From the NCBI RefSeq assembly GCF_034190915.1, contig NW_026947499.1, positions 6,291,243-6,355,242 of the forward strand: a stretch of 64,000 nt of DNA. Reading direction: 5' to 3'. Positions 10,319 through 21,884 of this stretch are shown here, piece by piece. The notes below the pieces were generated by a model that had not been told where the DNA came from, did no database searches, and worked only from the letters and a program-made list of their open reading frames with translations. How positions within the stretch are numbered: position 1 is the stretch's first letter; every line of letters begins with the position of its first letter. Both the position numbers and the translations under genes were made by a program. The DNA comes from Cavia porcellus (Eukaryota > Chordata > Mammalia > Rodentia > Caviidae).

Positions 10319-10469
10319 TTTTCCACCCATTACATTGTATGCTGGCTCCACCCCTAGGTGGGTGTAGCACTGACACCATCAGTCCCAGCGCTAGACAATA
10401 AACCAATCACAAATGCACAATGCAAACGCATGAGGCCTGAGAGCCACTGTGCTCAGGGACTACCTGAAC

Positions 10470-10860
10470 ACAGGGTTTCCCTCCTTTTCAAAACTGAATA
10501 ATTTTCCATGATGCAAAAAGACTGTATCTTACTTAATCTGTTGCCCATTGGCAGATGCTTGAGCTGTGTCTATCAGCAGTGATGAACCTGTGGCATGTGG
10601 GCTGCCGCAGGCTGTTTGTGTCGCTGGAAGCATGAGAGGTTCACCATCACTGCTCTAAGTTGTGGCTTTGTGAATAACAGGGCTATGAACATCAGTGCAT
10701 AGATAATTTCTTTTCTTTTTTGGTACCAGGATCAAACTTGCAGCCTCGAGCTTGCCAGGCAGACGCTTACACCACTGAGCTAAATTTCCAGCCCCCAATG
10801 GATAATTTTGAGATTTCATTTTATGTTCTTTTGGACACATAGCTGGCCCTCCCTGTCCTT
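10470..10860 (-). repeat. Old L1 fragment (antisense) with nested insertions
   Basis: The text around 10485-10575 and 10655-10715, continuing after 10797, resembles the antisense 3' end of mammalian L1M-type LINEs ('actgaataattttcca', 'ggctatgaacatcagtg'). It is split by a 76-bp inverted-repeat element (10577-10652) and by an antisense ID SINE (about 10716-10797). Confidence 0.6.
10577..10652. mobile_element. Small hAT-like MITE with terminal inverted repeats
   Basis: The segment starts cagtgatgaacct and ends aggttcaccatcactg. These are inverted repeats differing only by a short indel. The size (76 bp) and the CAGTG ends fit a hAT-type non-autonomous DNA transposon inserted in the L1 fragment. 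An 8-bp duplication is not clearly preserved. Confidence 0.55.
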
Positions 10861-11049
10861 GGATCAAAAAATATTTTTAAAAAAAATTACAGAATTTTTC
10901 TTACCTTATCCCCAAACACCACACTGCAGCAACAGCTATTTGGATGGCAGTAAAACTGTATTAGATGTCCCAAGTCATCCAGAGGGGGGATAAGAATGAG
11001 ATCATGTGAACCCATCTTTGCAAATGCTTCCTCTTTTCATTTTGGTTTA

Positions 11050-12230
11050 TTTTTGGGGTAGACAGGATCTCACTGTGTAGCCCAGACTGGCCTTGGGCTC
11101 CAGGCAATCCTCCTGCCTCAGCCTCTTTGGGTGACTGGATTAGGGATGTGCCCCCCCTGCCTGGCTTTTTTTTTTTCTAACGTGGCCACCCCTGCGGTTT
11201 TGATTTGTGGTTTTTTTTTGCTGTTGTTGTTGCGGGTGCAGAGCTCCTTCTCATTTGCCTTGGGCATTTGTGTGTCACCCTGGAAGGACTGTGTATTCAA
11301 ACCTTCCCATTTTACATTTTTATTTGTTTGCCATGCTGAGATTGAACTCAGGGCCTCCTGCAAGCTGGGCGGGCACTTTGCTCATTTTAAAAACTAAGTT
11401 ACTTGTTTTTGTTGAGTGACAGAAGTGCTTTCTTTTCACATTTATTTTGTCCCCTTCCCATTTTAAAATTAGTAAATACACAGGTTAATGGGGTCTCAGT
11501 CTGGCAGATTCCTTTATACACAAAACAAGCTCTGATCATCCCCGGGCCAGCACCCTGGCTTCCGCCTATCCTGGTTTCACATTTTGGGGGTTCACATTCC
11601 TGCCCCTTGTGGCTGCCCTTCTCTCCTTGTAGGAGTTCTTTTTGTACACTGGGTGTTAACCCTCCCCAGGGAGGCCATGATGTCCCCTTCCTCCTGCCCC
11701 GAGGGCCCTCCTTCTGCACAGGCTCTGCCTTCTCACGGAGAGGAACCCAGGGGTTTGAAGGAGGATGAAAGGCTTTTGAAACAGAACCCTTGCCCACCGG
11801 GGTGCAGCAGCCTCTCCCACTGTCATCTCCTGCTGCCTCGGGCTTTAACTCTGCCTAGAAACTGCGCCCAGTTTGTTTTGTGCAAAATGAACTGGCAAGT
11901 GAAACTTAGCTCTGCCTGGCCCTTGGGGCCTCAGGAGCCCCCAAGGCACTTGGAGTGCAGGCTCTCCGGACCCCATTCTGAATTTCCCTGCACAATCTTG
12001 GGTCTGTCGTCTGCACCTGAAAGATTATTTTGCTTTTTTGTTCTTTCATACTGGGGACTGAACCCAGGCGGGGCCTTTGCACTGAGCTGTACCTCAAGCC
12101 CTCTCTGGTTTTTATTTTGAGACAGGTTCTCCCCAAGTCACCAAGTTCCCTGGAGTGGGCTCGAACTTGGGACCTTCCTGCCTCAGCCTCCCAGTGTGCT
12201 GGGGTCGCAGGTGTGCACCACTCTTTAAAG
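11050..12230 (-). repeat. B1 and ID-B1 SINEs in intergenic DNA
   Basis: An antisense B1 lies at about 11050-11165. An antisense ID fragment lies at about 11325-11375. A fused ID plus B1 unit lies at about 12040-12230 ('actggggactgaacccagg' followed by 'gagacaggttctcccc' and the antisense B1 core). The sequence between 11,400 and 12,000 has no recognisable feature. Confidence 0.7.
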
Positions 12231-13590
12231 ATGATGGCTATTTTTGGCACTGTGGGTGGAGTGATGGCACCCTGTCCCCATGCTGAGCACGGGCTCCACG
12301 CTGTGCCACCCGGGAGGAAAGATCTTTCCCAAGGGAGCACACTGAGCGCCTCAGGGGGCTGCTCCTGGGGGCAGGAGAGTCTCCCTTGGTTTCAGTTCAG
12401 TGAGAACCCAGTTCATCTGCCAGCTCCCTGCAGGGCAAAGCTGTCTTTTCAGTCCTTGATTTTCACAGATGCCACAGGCGGTGGAAGGAGGTGGCAGGAA
12501 GGGCCATGCTGCTGCCCACCAGGGTGGGTACCAGGGACCCCAAGGCCTGAGGGAGGCCCGGCATCTCTTGCCTTTTGGACAGTGGTTTTTACTGATGCAG
12601 GGTTCCTTGGGAACAGGAATGGGGTCTTGCTGCTTACAGCTCTAGCCCAGTTCCTGCAGGTGGTGGGGGCCGAGGACCCCAGGGGCTCAGCCCAGGTCTG
12701 TGCCTCAGCCTTTGGTCCCAGCTGTACGCATGTGACTTTGCTTAGCCTCCGGAGGGGAAGATCCCGTTTCCAAGCAACCAGAATAATAAAATGCTTAGCA
12801 GCTAAACTTCCTAAGAAATGTAGGGGAGGCAGCTCAGTGCGAAGGGCCTGGGTTCTGCCTTCAATACCAGCAAATAAATCCATTTTATCAAAGGTTTGAC
12901 CTGAAATTTTCTACTTTGTGGTGCTATAAAAGTAACGCACATTCAATAGAAATTGTGCAGTATTTTCAGTTTTGAAATTTGCTCTTTTCTCAGAGAGGAT
13001 GAGTTGAGATAGTCTCTCTCTCTGTCTCTCTTTCTCTGTCTCTCCAGAGTCTTACTATGAATCCTGAGCAGGCTTCAAACTCACAGAGATCCTCCTGCCT
13101 CAGCTTCCTGAGTGCTGGAATTACAAGTATCCTCAGGGGTTACCTCAGAATGTTGATTTCTCAAAAACAAGAAACAAAACCTTCCTTGTTCCTTTTAGGG
13201 GCTCAGTGCCCTCGAGGAGGGGGCATCCGTTGCTGCTGTGTGACCAGAGACACTGATGGGCCATAAATAGCGAGCATCCTCTCTCCCTCCATCCTTCTGT
13301 CCCCAGACCCCTGTTCCTCAGCTCCCAGGGCTTCAGGGACCTGGGAGGGGGAGGGGCGCCAGGAAAGGTGTGGGGAAGGTGGGGGGGGGGAGCGGAGGCA
13401 AAGCGATCCTCATCCGGTTGGCTCTGACTGAGGTCCACGCAGCACAGTGGCCTCCAGGTGACCCCTCCCCGGACGTCCTCCTCAGGTGTGGTTACCTGAC
13501 CTTGGGGTAACAGTAATATCTTGAGCCAGGGCTAGTGTGCACCGTGCCAGGCCCCTGACAGCCCCTCGGAAGCGGCCACCATCCGCTGCC
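12231..13590. repeat. Intergenic segment, little recognisable content
   Basis: Mostly unique sequence. A sense ID-like fragment lies at about 12820-12895. A (TC)n-rich run at 13010-13045 leads into an antisense B1 to 13130. A G run lies near 13381-13390. No coding family was recognised in either strand. Confidence 0.5.
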
Positions 13591-13740
13591 TTTGATGGTA
13601 GTAGCACACACCTGTCATCCCAGCACTTCGGGAGGCTGAGGCAGGAAGATCCCTGTGAGATCAAGGCCAGCCTGGGCTACACAGCGAGAGCCTGTCCCCA
13701 AATCAAACCAAACCAAATCAAATCAAATCAAAGCAAATAT
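13590..13740 (+). repeat. Sense B1-type SINE with (AAATC)n tail
   Basis: 'tgtcatcccagcacttcggg' is followed by 'aggctgaggcagg' and a 'caaggccagcctgggctac' segment present once, without the internal duplication. The tail has become an imperfect (AAATC)n repeat at about 13704-13735. Confidence 0.85.
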
Positions 13741-14249
13741 CTTTGGAATAACTCAGGCTCCTCCCATCCCCGAAGTGCTCACGTGGCCAGGATGCCAGCA
13801 CGGGGTCCCCCACAGGAAAGGCGTGGGCAGTGGGGCTCCGTGCCAGTGTCACGTGTATCAAAGCGCGAGGTCTCCCCCTTCCCCCACAGGGTCCCCCGCA
13901 CGGCGATCCGGCACTGAGCCCGCAGGGTCCCTGGCCCCGGTCCCCAGCAGAGCAGGAGGGCGTAGGTAACACGGTGGGCGCCCGGGACATGAGGACGGCG
14001 TCGCTGCGGGAGGAAGTGCAGCCCAGCAGACAGCAGCTTGGGGGGAAGGGGGGGCACCGACCGTGGCTTGCGCCTGAGAAGACATCGCGTGTGCGTGGGG
14101 AGGGGAAGTGGAGTCAGCATCTGCAACGGAGCTCAGAAAGCCCGGCCTGGACACAGAAGCCCAAAGGGGCAGGGCGTCGGCGAGTCCACTCTCCCTCCAG
14201 GCTGCTGCCTGTCAGACCTCTGTCACACCCGCGGTGCAGCCTCTCCATT

Positions 14250-14400
14250 GCGGCAAGCTCAAGTCCTGTAGGGCCTTTGCACAGGCCAGGCCTGCTGCTG
14301 CAGATCCCTCTGTCCCCCGGGGCCAGCTCCTTGTCCATCAGCTCTCAGACGTCCTCAGATGTCACGGGCCCAGGGGAGCCCCACCCTTCCCCCCTTTTCG
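14250..14400 (-). repeat. L2-type LINE fragment (antisense)
   Basis: 'agggcctttgcacaggcc' followed by a 'ccctctgtcccc' and 'tcctcagatgtcac' order is the usual look of the antisense 3' portion of L2 elements in mammals. It is strongly diverged. Confidence 0.5.
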
Positions 14401-14689
14401 ATCACTCTCACTCTGTTTGTTTTTCAGGGTTCTGCCTTACTTTTGGCTCTGTGTCTGCAGATTTCACAATGGTAGCTGAAATACACTTCTTTTTTAAAAA
14501 GTGACATTTGTACTGAGCATGTGCAGGCTTTTTTCTTGTCCTGATTCTCTAAACTTCGGGGTGGAAGAATTACTTGCTTAGAATTTGTGTCGCAAGTCAC
14601 CTAGAAAGGGTTTGAAGGGAGAGTGGCCTTGATCGGAGGCAAATGGGCTGTGGCTTTCCACGTGTCTGGAATCAGTCTGCTGCGGGCGG

Positions 14690-14855
14690 GTCTTGGCCCG
14701 TGGTGGCTCACGTGTTCAGCACGTGCTGGGCCCTGGTTTCAATTCCTGGCACCAAATAAACAAAAAATATATACATACTGGGCCGGGGATTTAGCTCAGG
14801 GGTGTAAGGCCTGCCTGCCAAGTGCTAGGGCATGAGTTGTGTTCAATTCCCGGTA

Positions 14856-14918
<63 letters not shown>
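14690..14918 (+). repeat. Two ID-type SINEs in tandem, second with A tail and (TA)n
   Basis: A diverged unit lies at about 14695-14775. A clear sense ID unit starts near 14780: 'ggggatttagctcag' is the tRNA-like A box region and 'gttcaattcccggtac' the B box region. A run of about 30 A then passes into (TA)n to 14918. Confidence 0.85.
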
Positions 14919-14919
<1 letters not shown>

Positions 14920-15469
14920 TGCGTTAGCTGGCTGGAAGCTTCATTCTGCGTCTGTCAGCCCTGGGATCCCTCCCTCCCTCCCTCCAGAGCCTAGGATTCT
15001 GTCCTGGGGACTGGGACAGCTCAGTAAAGCTGCTGGTGGGGACGTGGATTTGGGTCTGTTTTCAGATGCTCTTGCCCGGGGCCGGACACGGAAGAGGATT
15101 ATAAATCCCAAGTCCCAGGGAGTCCCCTGACGGGGCAGCTCCAGGGCCTCAGGTCCAGGCCTCAGGCACTTCCCGCCTCCTCCAGGCACAGGATGGCTCA
15201 GGGCCCAGGCACTTCCCGCCTCCCCTGGGCACACGGTGGCCCTCCAACGGACACCCTGTGCAGGAGCCTGGCAGCCCGGAACACAGGGCACCTCGGCCTC
15301 CTGCTGCATCTTATTACCAGAAAGCTCTCCCAGAATTCCCCCTGCAAGTACTCGCATGTCTAATTGGTCAGAATTTAGTCACATGTCCAACCATCAGCCA
15401 ATCACGGTGAGAGGAACATGTTCCCAAGACTGGGTTAGGTCAGGCAGGAGTGACTCTTCTTTTCTTTCG

Positions 15470-15582
15470 TTTTTTTCTGTCTTGTTCTCCCCTCTCTGTC
15501 TTTCTCTGTCTCTGTCTGTGTTTCTGTCTGTCTGTCTCTCGTGTCTCTCTCTGTGTCCGTCCGTCTGTCTGTCTGTCTCTGT
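15470..15582. repeat. TCTG/TCTC-rich simple repeat
   Basis: Polypyrimidine tract of mixed tctg, tctc and ccgt units, about 110 bases. Confidence 0.9.
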
Positions 15583-15849
15583 TAGGGACAGAGCCCTGGG
15601 TCTTCACAGGCCGAGCTAAGCTTCGCAGTCTCGGCCCTCAGCGTGCTGTGTTCCTGACCCACACCCCACCCCCCACCCCCCACCCCTGGCTAGAATTTCC
15701 TTAAGCTGGGTTGCACGTTCCTGTTTTGAGCCTCTGCCTGCTGGGGGAAGGTGGGTCCTTGGCTCTTAAGAATGTAGAGAAAAGAAAGAATTTTGGGAAA
15801 GTAGCAGATGGTGTTTATCATTTACCTTTTGTTTTAACTTAAACATTTT

Positions 15850-16830
15850 TTTGAGACAGCCTCTCACTGGCCTTGAACTCACTGTGTAGCCCAGGTTGGT
15901 CACAGATTCACAGTGATCCCCGTCAGCTTCCAAGTATTGGGGATCAGAGTTGTGTGCCATCATTACGCAGCCCCACGTTTTAAAAAAAAAATTCTGGGCC
16001 GGGGATTTAGCTCAGCGGCACAAGGGCGTGCCTGGCAAGCACGAGGTGATGAGTTTAATCCCCAGTCCCCCCCAAATTAGTTCCTGAGAAAACCCCTAAG
16101 GCATTGTTTTCATCAGCAAAAATCCAGTATTTAGTTCCTGCAAGGATAATTTTTAACACTCCTTCAAGATAACAATTTATAGCAATAAAATAATTGTGAT
16201 AATTTGTAATCACTATTTGCTCAGTTCGATCTGTTTGGAGTTTTCTTCGGTACCGAGAGTCAAGCTCAAGACCTCGTGCTTTCCAGGCAGGCGCTGTGCC
16301 ACTGAACTATATCCCCAGCTCCTGTCTAGTATTTAAACAAAAAGAGGAACACATTTCTGTTTTAAAAGTATTTGTAGCTGGGTGTGGTGGCTCATGCCTG
16401 TAATCCCAGCACTTAGACTGGGGCTCGAGATTGCTTTGAGTTCAAGTCCAATCTGAACTATGTACAGGAAGACCCTGTCTCAAAAAAAAGAAATAAACCA
16501 ACGATATTTAATTAAGTTCAGTAAAAAAGGCTTTCACATGCACACGTGTGCAGTCCCCAGCTGCACCCATGTAAAAGGTTGTATTTATCGCAAGTTAGCA
16601 AGATCCAGTGCCGTGAAGCCAAAGTGATCCCCAGAACTCGGCAGTATCTACAGTTTTCTCCTTGCCGTGCCAAGATTTGGGGCGGTGAGGTCTCTGTAGC
16701 AGACACTCAGCTCTGCTATCTAAAGGCCGTGTGCCAGGGAAATTGGCTGTACAGCCCAGGCTGGCCTGGAATTAGACACCCTCCTGCTTGGGCTTCCTAG
16801 AATGCTAGGTGAGGGGTGGCCAGCATCACA
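15850..16830. repeat. SINE cluster: B1(-), ID(+), ID(-), B1(+), B1(-)
   Basis: Antisense B1 at about 15850-15975. Sense ID at 15994-16075 with intact-looking A and B boxes. Antisense ID at 16235-16325. Sense B1 at 16375-16500 with an A-rich tail. Degraded antisense B1 at about 16740-16830. The AT-rich gap 16,080-16,235 has no feature that I recognise. Confidence 0.75.
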
Positions 16831-16841
16831 CCAAACCCAAT

Positions 16842-16915
16842 AAAACTTTATTTAAACAACAGGCCAGGCGCCAGTTAGCACTTCGGGTGTGTTTTGCTGA
16901 CTCTGGCTTTAGATC
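16842..16915 (-). repeat. MER5-like hAT fragment
   Basis: 'aaaactttatttaaacaacaggcc' continuing to 'gctgactctgg' resembles the antisense end of MER5-type elements ('aaataaagttttatt' on the other strand). Short and diverged, so the family call is tentative. Confidence 0.4.
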
Positions 16916-17389
16916 TTAGACTGGTAGAGATATTGTTTGGGGCATCACTGATTCCTGGAGGTCCACAGAGTCACTGATGGCAAGTGGGGCTTAGCATTGA
17001 GTTACCCACTTGTCACACCATGGGGGCTGCCTCTGCACCCACCTGGGAGCTCCATGGCTCTGCAGGGACACCCAGGACTTGGGGGAGCGGAGCCCAGGGC
17101 CTTAAGGAATTAAGCACTCGTGCAGAAGCTAGGCCCCATTTCTGATGACATAGGAAGCCAGTGTGCTCTGTGGTCCCCGTGCAGCGGAGACCAAGACTCT
17201 TAACCTGAGTCGTGTGGCTCCTCTGTCACTCTGGCCAGTTCTTCTCTTGGGCCTGGGACAGTCTAGGGATGCTCAGTCCTTAGCTCCACTGCTAAATCTC
17301 CTGCCTGTCCATTCTTGTCCTTGAGAGAGACCCAGCTGCTTCTGCTTCCCCAGGCTTCCTCTCCCGAAGTTGTGGCCACAGAGGGATCC

Positions 17390-17740
17390 TCTGTCCTGTT
17401 GTTGGGTTTTACATCTACCATTTTGAAGTGCACAGTTCAGGGGCAGAAAGTGTGGTCTTGTGTATCCAGGACCATTGTCCATCCCAGAACTCCTCACCTT
17501 GCAAAAGATGAACCACAGACCCCCTTAGACCCCAGTTTCCCATCCCTGGCTTCCCCCCACCCTGTCCCCAAGAATCTGACTCCAGTGACCTCACATAAAT
17601 GGAGTCTTTCAGTGTTTGTCCTTCAGTGACTCAGTATCTCCCTGCGCAAATGTTCTCTGGATTCATCTATGTTGTAGCAGGTGTGAGAACTTCCTTCCTC
17701 TTCTGGGCTGTACAATATTCCTCTGTCCAGAAACGCTGAG
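17390..17740 (-). repeat. Old L1 fragment (antisense)
   Basis: Text such as 'accattttgaagtgcacagttcag', 'cctcacataaatggagtc' and 'attcatctatgttgtagcagg' follows the order of the antisense 3' UTR of ancient mammalian L1 elements. It is about 350 bases long and diverged. Confidence 0.7.
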
Positions 17741-20215
17741 CTGCCTCTGCCTTGGGCCCTCACTAATCAGGGACACAAATACCTGTTTCTGATCTCCTCT
17801 TGATCCTTGGCAGTCCACACTCAGAAAGGGGTTCTGTGTGTCATGCTTATTCCAGTAAGGTTGTGAAAAGCTGCCACTGAGCTGCCCCGGCACACACACT
17901 GCCCGGTGTCTCATCAGCAAAGTTTCCCCTGAGCTCACATTTCCCCGTCCTCCCAAATTCCTGTCCCTTCCGGTTCCTCAGCAGTTGTCCTAGGGCATGG
18001 AAAGCTCTGCTTTGTGCTTCCCTGCAGACGAGGTCGAGCCCCTCTCCACGCGCTGGCCAGGCAGGCCGAGGACGGGGCTCAGGACTGCTGTCTTGGGCGT
18101 CCCTTTCCCAGCCGTGACCCGGGAGCAGGGAAGCCGACACCTTGCCGTGGCACTGGGCTCATGGGGAGTGCTCAGCAGCCCAGCTGGTGGGCGGGCCAGG
18201 GGCCTCTTCTGCCCCAGAGCGCCAACCCTGTGGGCTTTCAGTCCCCTGGGCCCAGCCTCCTTCCACCTCCTCCTCACCTAGTCCGGTAGCATTCCGCCCT
18301 GCCCTCTGCCTTCTTTTCTTTAATTTTTGTTTTATTTTTAATTTTTTTGGAGTTAGGTATTCAGGCTGGCCTTGAGCCTGCAGAGATTCTCCTGCCTCAG
18401 CCTCCCGAGTGCTGGGATGACACTGTAAATGCCCACTGCCAGCTCTCCGAGCCACACTGTCAGCCCTATTTCCGCTGCTGCCCTTCCCGCGGGCTGCCCT
18501 TCCTAGGTCCCCTCCACACACGCTGGCTCCCCAGGAGTGGCGTGGAGCCAGAGGTGAGAGGGTGGTTGTCACAGGTGCAGGGACACAGCAGGTATGAGTG
18601 GGCCCCGGCAGGAGGAGGTAGGGGAACATTGTCTTGGGGACCCCGTCCTTCGGTACCCGGGAACTGTGTCTCCTGTGACCACGCTGAGGCGGGCAAGGGC
18701 TGTGCCCCTTCTCTTTGCACCCCAGGCTCTGTCACCGAGGGTCAGGCGGTGGCTCCGTCCCTGCCTCTGTCTCTTCCTCCTCCTCCTCCCCATCCTGGGG
18801 ATTGAGTCCAGGGCGCTGCACCCCTTGTTTATTTTATTTTATTTTATTTCGAGACAGGGTCCTAAGTTTGCAGACTAAGTTTGGCTTGTGCCTTGTAATC
18901 CTCCTGCCTCAGCCTCCAGAGTGGCTATGGTGTCAGGTGTGTGCTGCCACGCCTGGCTTATTTCCACCGCAGTGCTTGGCAGAATCAGTCAGTGCAGAGG
19001 CAGCAAGTGCTCAGCGGCAGGGCCCCAAGGCGTGTGGCACCCGCCATCTGCGGTGCAAGGCAGAGGTGGTGATTGACGCTCAGCCTCCTGGCTGCCTTCT
19101 GGGCTCCTTCTCCCTCGTCACCATGACCTCCGAGACTTCCTGGCCGGTCCGGCTTTCAGAACCAAGAGCTCCAGGGCTGCCGAGATCTAGCTGCTTCACC
19201 ACTGTGGGGCCTGCACTGTCCCGTGCCCTGCCCAGCACATGGTGTGTGCCCCGGGAATCTTGTCCAGTGAGTGAGCCTTTCCCGGTGTGACCCAGGGTGG
19301 TCCGCTGCCCACCAATGGGACACGGTGTCCCAGACAGTTAACTGGAAGGCCGAAGGTTTGTTTGGGCTCACAATTTCCAGAGGGTGCAGTCTGGGGTGTC
19401 TGCTGCCGGGCAGGAGCATCCTGGGAGAAGGGCTGCTAGGGGTCTGCGGCCGGGATGTGTCCCAGCTCTCTGGGAGGACCGCATGTCCCAGGCCAGTGCA
19501 AGCAATTTAGTGAGACCCACTCTCAAAATAAAAAGGGTTCAACCACCAGCACCGAAAAGACAGGAAATTCAGCCGCAGGGAAAGTCCTGTCATCCTGCTC
19601 CTCTTGTGTCCCAGGGGATTGAAGCCAGGGTGCTCTACACGAGCCACACCCCAGCCCTGCCCTTCCTGGGTGTCCTTTGGAGATTCCCAGGCCAGCCTCA
19701 AACCTTCCACCCTCCTGCCTCAGCCTCCCGAGTGTGCCGACGCAGCCTGGAAGCCTGGTCTGCTGCTCCTGCGGTGCTGGGACAGGACCCAGGGCCTCGG
19801 CCGTGCTGGGCGAGCCTTGGTCTTGGTCTTAGGGTCATTTCTTCCCACTCACAGGCAGCCAGGACAGGGGACCTGCTGAGCCCCTCAAGCTCTCCCCGCA
19901 GCGCCCTCACACGGTGGGCCTGGCGTGCAGGAGGCGCCCAGGAGATGCTTGCCCGGGGACGGATGAGGGGGTGGGCAGGTGGTGGCAGTGCTTCCCCAGG
20001 AGGCCGCTGACATCGGGGCTGCGCTCCTCCCTCACCATCCTCCCCCGTGACACTTCGACACGTCTGGGGAGGCAGGCGCAGCTCTGAGGCTGCCCAGGGC
20101 CTTGCCAGGGCCAGGACCTTTGTCCTGGCCGCGCCCAGTGGTGATAGCACGGGTCCTGGGCCGGGACAAAGATCAGCTTCGACTGCCAGCCCCAAGGGAT
20201 AGGGACTCTGATGCA
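17741..20215. repeat. Intergenic segment with antisense B1/ID SINEs
   Basis: Antisense B1 at about 18340-18440. Fused ID+B1 at about 18785-18960. A diverged ID/B1 pair at about 19605-19745. The rest is GC-rich sequence with no recognised gene. Long open frames on both strands at 17,990-18,630 reflect high GC, not coding. Confidence 0.6.
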
Positions 20216-20522
20216 GGCAGCCTCTCAAATTTGCAACGATCCTCCTGCCTCAGCCTCCTGAGTGCCGAGATTACAGGTGTGCTCCACCATACCTGGCTCC
20301 CAATATTTTTTCAAAAATTTTATTTTGAGACAAGATCTCGCTAAATTCCCCAGGCTGGCCTCCAACTTGCAATTCTCCTGCCTCAGCCTCTTGGGTAGCT
20401 ACCGGTCACGGTGGTTTTTTTTTTTTTTTTTTTTTTTCTTTTTATCGGTACCAGGGATCGAACTCATGACTGCCTGCTTGCAAGGCAGGCGCTTATGCTG
20501 CTGAGCTAAATCCCCAGCCCCT
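20215..20522 (-). repeat. Two antisense B1 SINEs followed by an antisense ID
   Basis: B1 units lie at about 20215-20300 and 20310-20405. Then a run of about 23 T leads into 'tttttatcggtaccagggatcg' and ends with 'gctgagctaaatccccag', an ID element. The segment 'gtcacggtggttttc' recurs beyond it at about 20523, marking the target-site duplication of the ID. Confidence 0.85.
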
Positions 20523-21884
20523 GTCACGGTGGTTTTCACAGGACCCTCGGCACCCAGCCTGGTCACTCTGTCCTTTCTCCTGCGCCCACCTCTCCCCAGG
20601 GGTCAGCACCCTTTATCTCTCTTTCTCTGCTGCCATCCCTGGCACCAAATTCAAGGTCACAAGGCTGGTTCCGTGTGTCAGCCTTCTTTCATCTCTGCCC
20701 ACGGCTCTCGTCAGGCAACCGCATGGCATTGGCACCACGGCCGGGCCTGCCCTTGAGCTCTTTTAGGTCAGCACCACGCACATCTGGACCTTGAGGACCA
20801 AGTGGCTCAGGAGCCACTGGTGGAGGCCGGCGGGTGAGATGCTCAGGGCGGGCAGGGACTGAGGGAGGGGCTGGGTGGCAGCTAAGTGGCTCCTTTCCAG
20901 GAACCTCCCAGCACAAGGCTGATGAAAACTCCGGGAATTCAGTAAAGGTGTATTAATCAGTGCTTTGTCACAGGATTCCTGCAGGACTAACTGATGCGCC
21001 CTGCATATGCCGAGCATTACATATGGAAGCATAGGGACAGAGTGGGTGCCTTCCTCCAGAAAGCACATAAACAGAGGCAGTGACTTGCAGCAGGTGGGAG
21101 GTCCCCTGGGAGAGGAGTCAGCCACCCACGACCTAGGGAGAGAGCATTTTAGAAGTGAGAACAGCAAGTGCAAAGGCCGTGGGGTGAGAACTGTCTCAGG
21201 AGCAGGGAGAAGGTGGGGGCACTGCTGTGAACCAGGAGAAGGGTCAGGGCACAACACATTCCGGGCACTGTACCGAGCTGGCCACGTGTCCCCAGCACAT
21301 CAGTCCTCACCACAGCCACGGGAAACAGCCTTCTAATCCCCACTAAGCCTGGAGTCTCCAGGCAGTCCTGCTCTGGGGTATGTGTGGGGGGTTTTTGATT
21401 CCCTGTGCTGACCCTGCTGACGCCAGGGCCCAGCCATGTGGAGGCCCTGGGTTGGCCAGGCCTCGGAGCTAAACTGCAATGTTGAGCCCAGGCTGGGCAC
21501 CATGGCAACTCCGGGAGACCCTGTTTTAAAAAGAAAAATAAAACCAACCCTAGAGATGCAGCTCAGTGCAAAGGCCCAGGGTCAAGGAGGTAACATGCGA
21601 GGTGGTGTTGGGTGTTAAGGCTGAGGCCGGGGTGGCCTCTCTGATAAGGGACCCAGGGCTGAGCGAGTGGCAGGAGTGTGCTCCCGTGGTCCGGTAGGCC
21701 CGTGTGGAGGACGTGGGCACCAAGCAAGGAGGTGGGGGTCTGAGTAGTGGCCACTGACCAGGCTCTGGGGGCCGGGGGGAGCTGACCAACGCCTCCAGAG
21801 TCAGGAGGTGAGTTGCTGCCGATGGCCGGGGGAGCAGGCTCGCGGGCCACACTGAGAGCTCTGTACACCCGGCTCCCGCCCAAA
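20523..21884. repeat. SCARB1 upstream region with old MIR/L2-like pieces
   Basis: Sequence at about 21130-21340 ('gtgcaaaggccgtgggg', then 'cctcaccacagccacgg') resembles diverged L2 and MIR consensus text. A sense B1/ID-like remnant lies near 21,500-21,590. No gene was recognised. Confidence 0.4.

Larger units (their letters stand above)
8187..10450 (-). mobile_element. ERVL-MaLR-type LTR retrotransposon, nearly complete, non-coding
   Basis: Two direct LTRs (8187-8527 and 9971-about 10450) enclose 1.44 kb. On the minus strand the internal part starts next to the 5' LTR with a primer-binding site (complement of 9949-9963) close to the 3' end of tRNA-Leu. It ends with a polypurine tract (complement of 8528-8545). 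The internal sequence after the primer site resembles the non-coding internal region of mammalian MaLR elements as I remember it. No gag, pol or env frame is present, as expected for this non-autonomous group. The 5' LTR carries a later ID SINE and a (GA)n expansion. The last dozen or so bases of the outer LTR end have diverged, and no target duplication could be fixed. Confidence 0.8.
9971..10450 (-). repeat. 5' LTR of the MaLR element, interrupted by an ID SINE
   Basis: Partner of 8187-8527. The match is broken by an ID insertion at about 10035-10154 and lengthened by a (GA)n run at 10269-10315. Its outer end is degraded after 10,448. Confidence 0.8.

Noticed and set aside
1..21884. Search for the UBC polyubiquitin gene, the expected upstream neighbour of SCARB1
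   Set aside because: No ubiquitin repeat frame is seen on either strand. It is presumably further upstream, outside the window.
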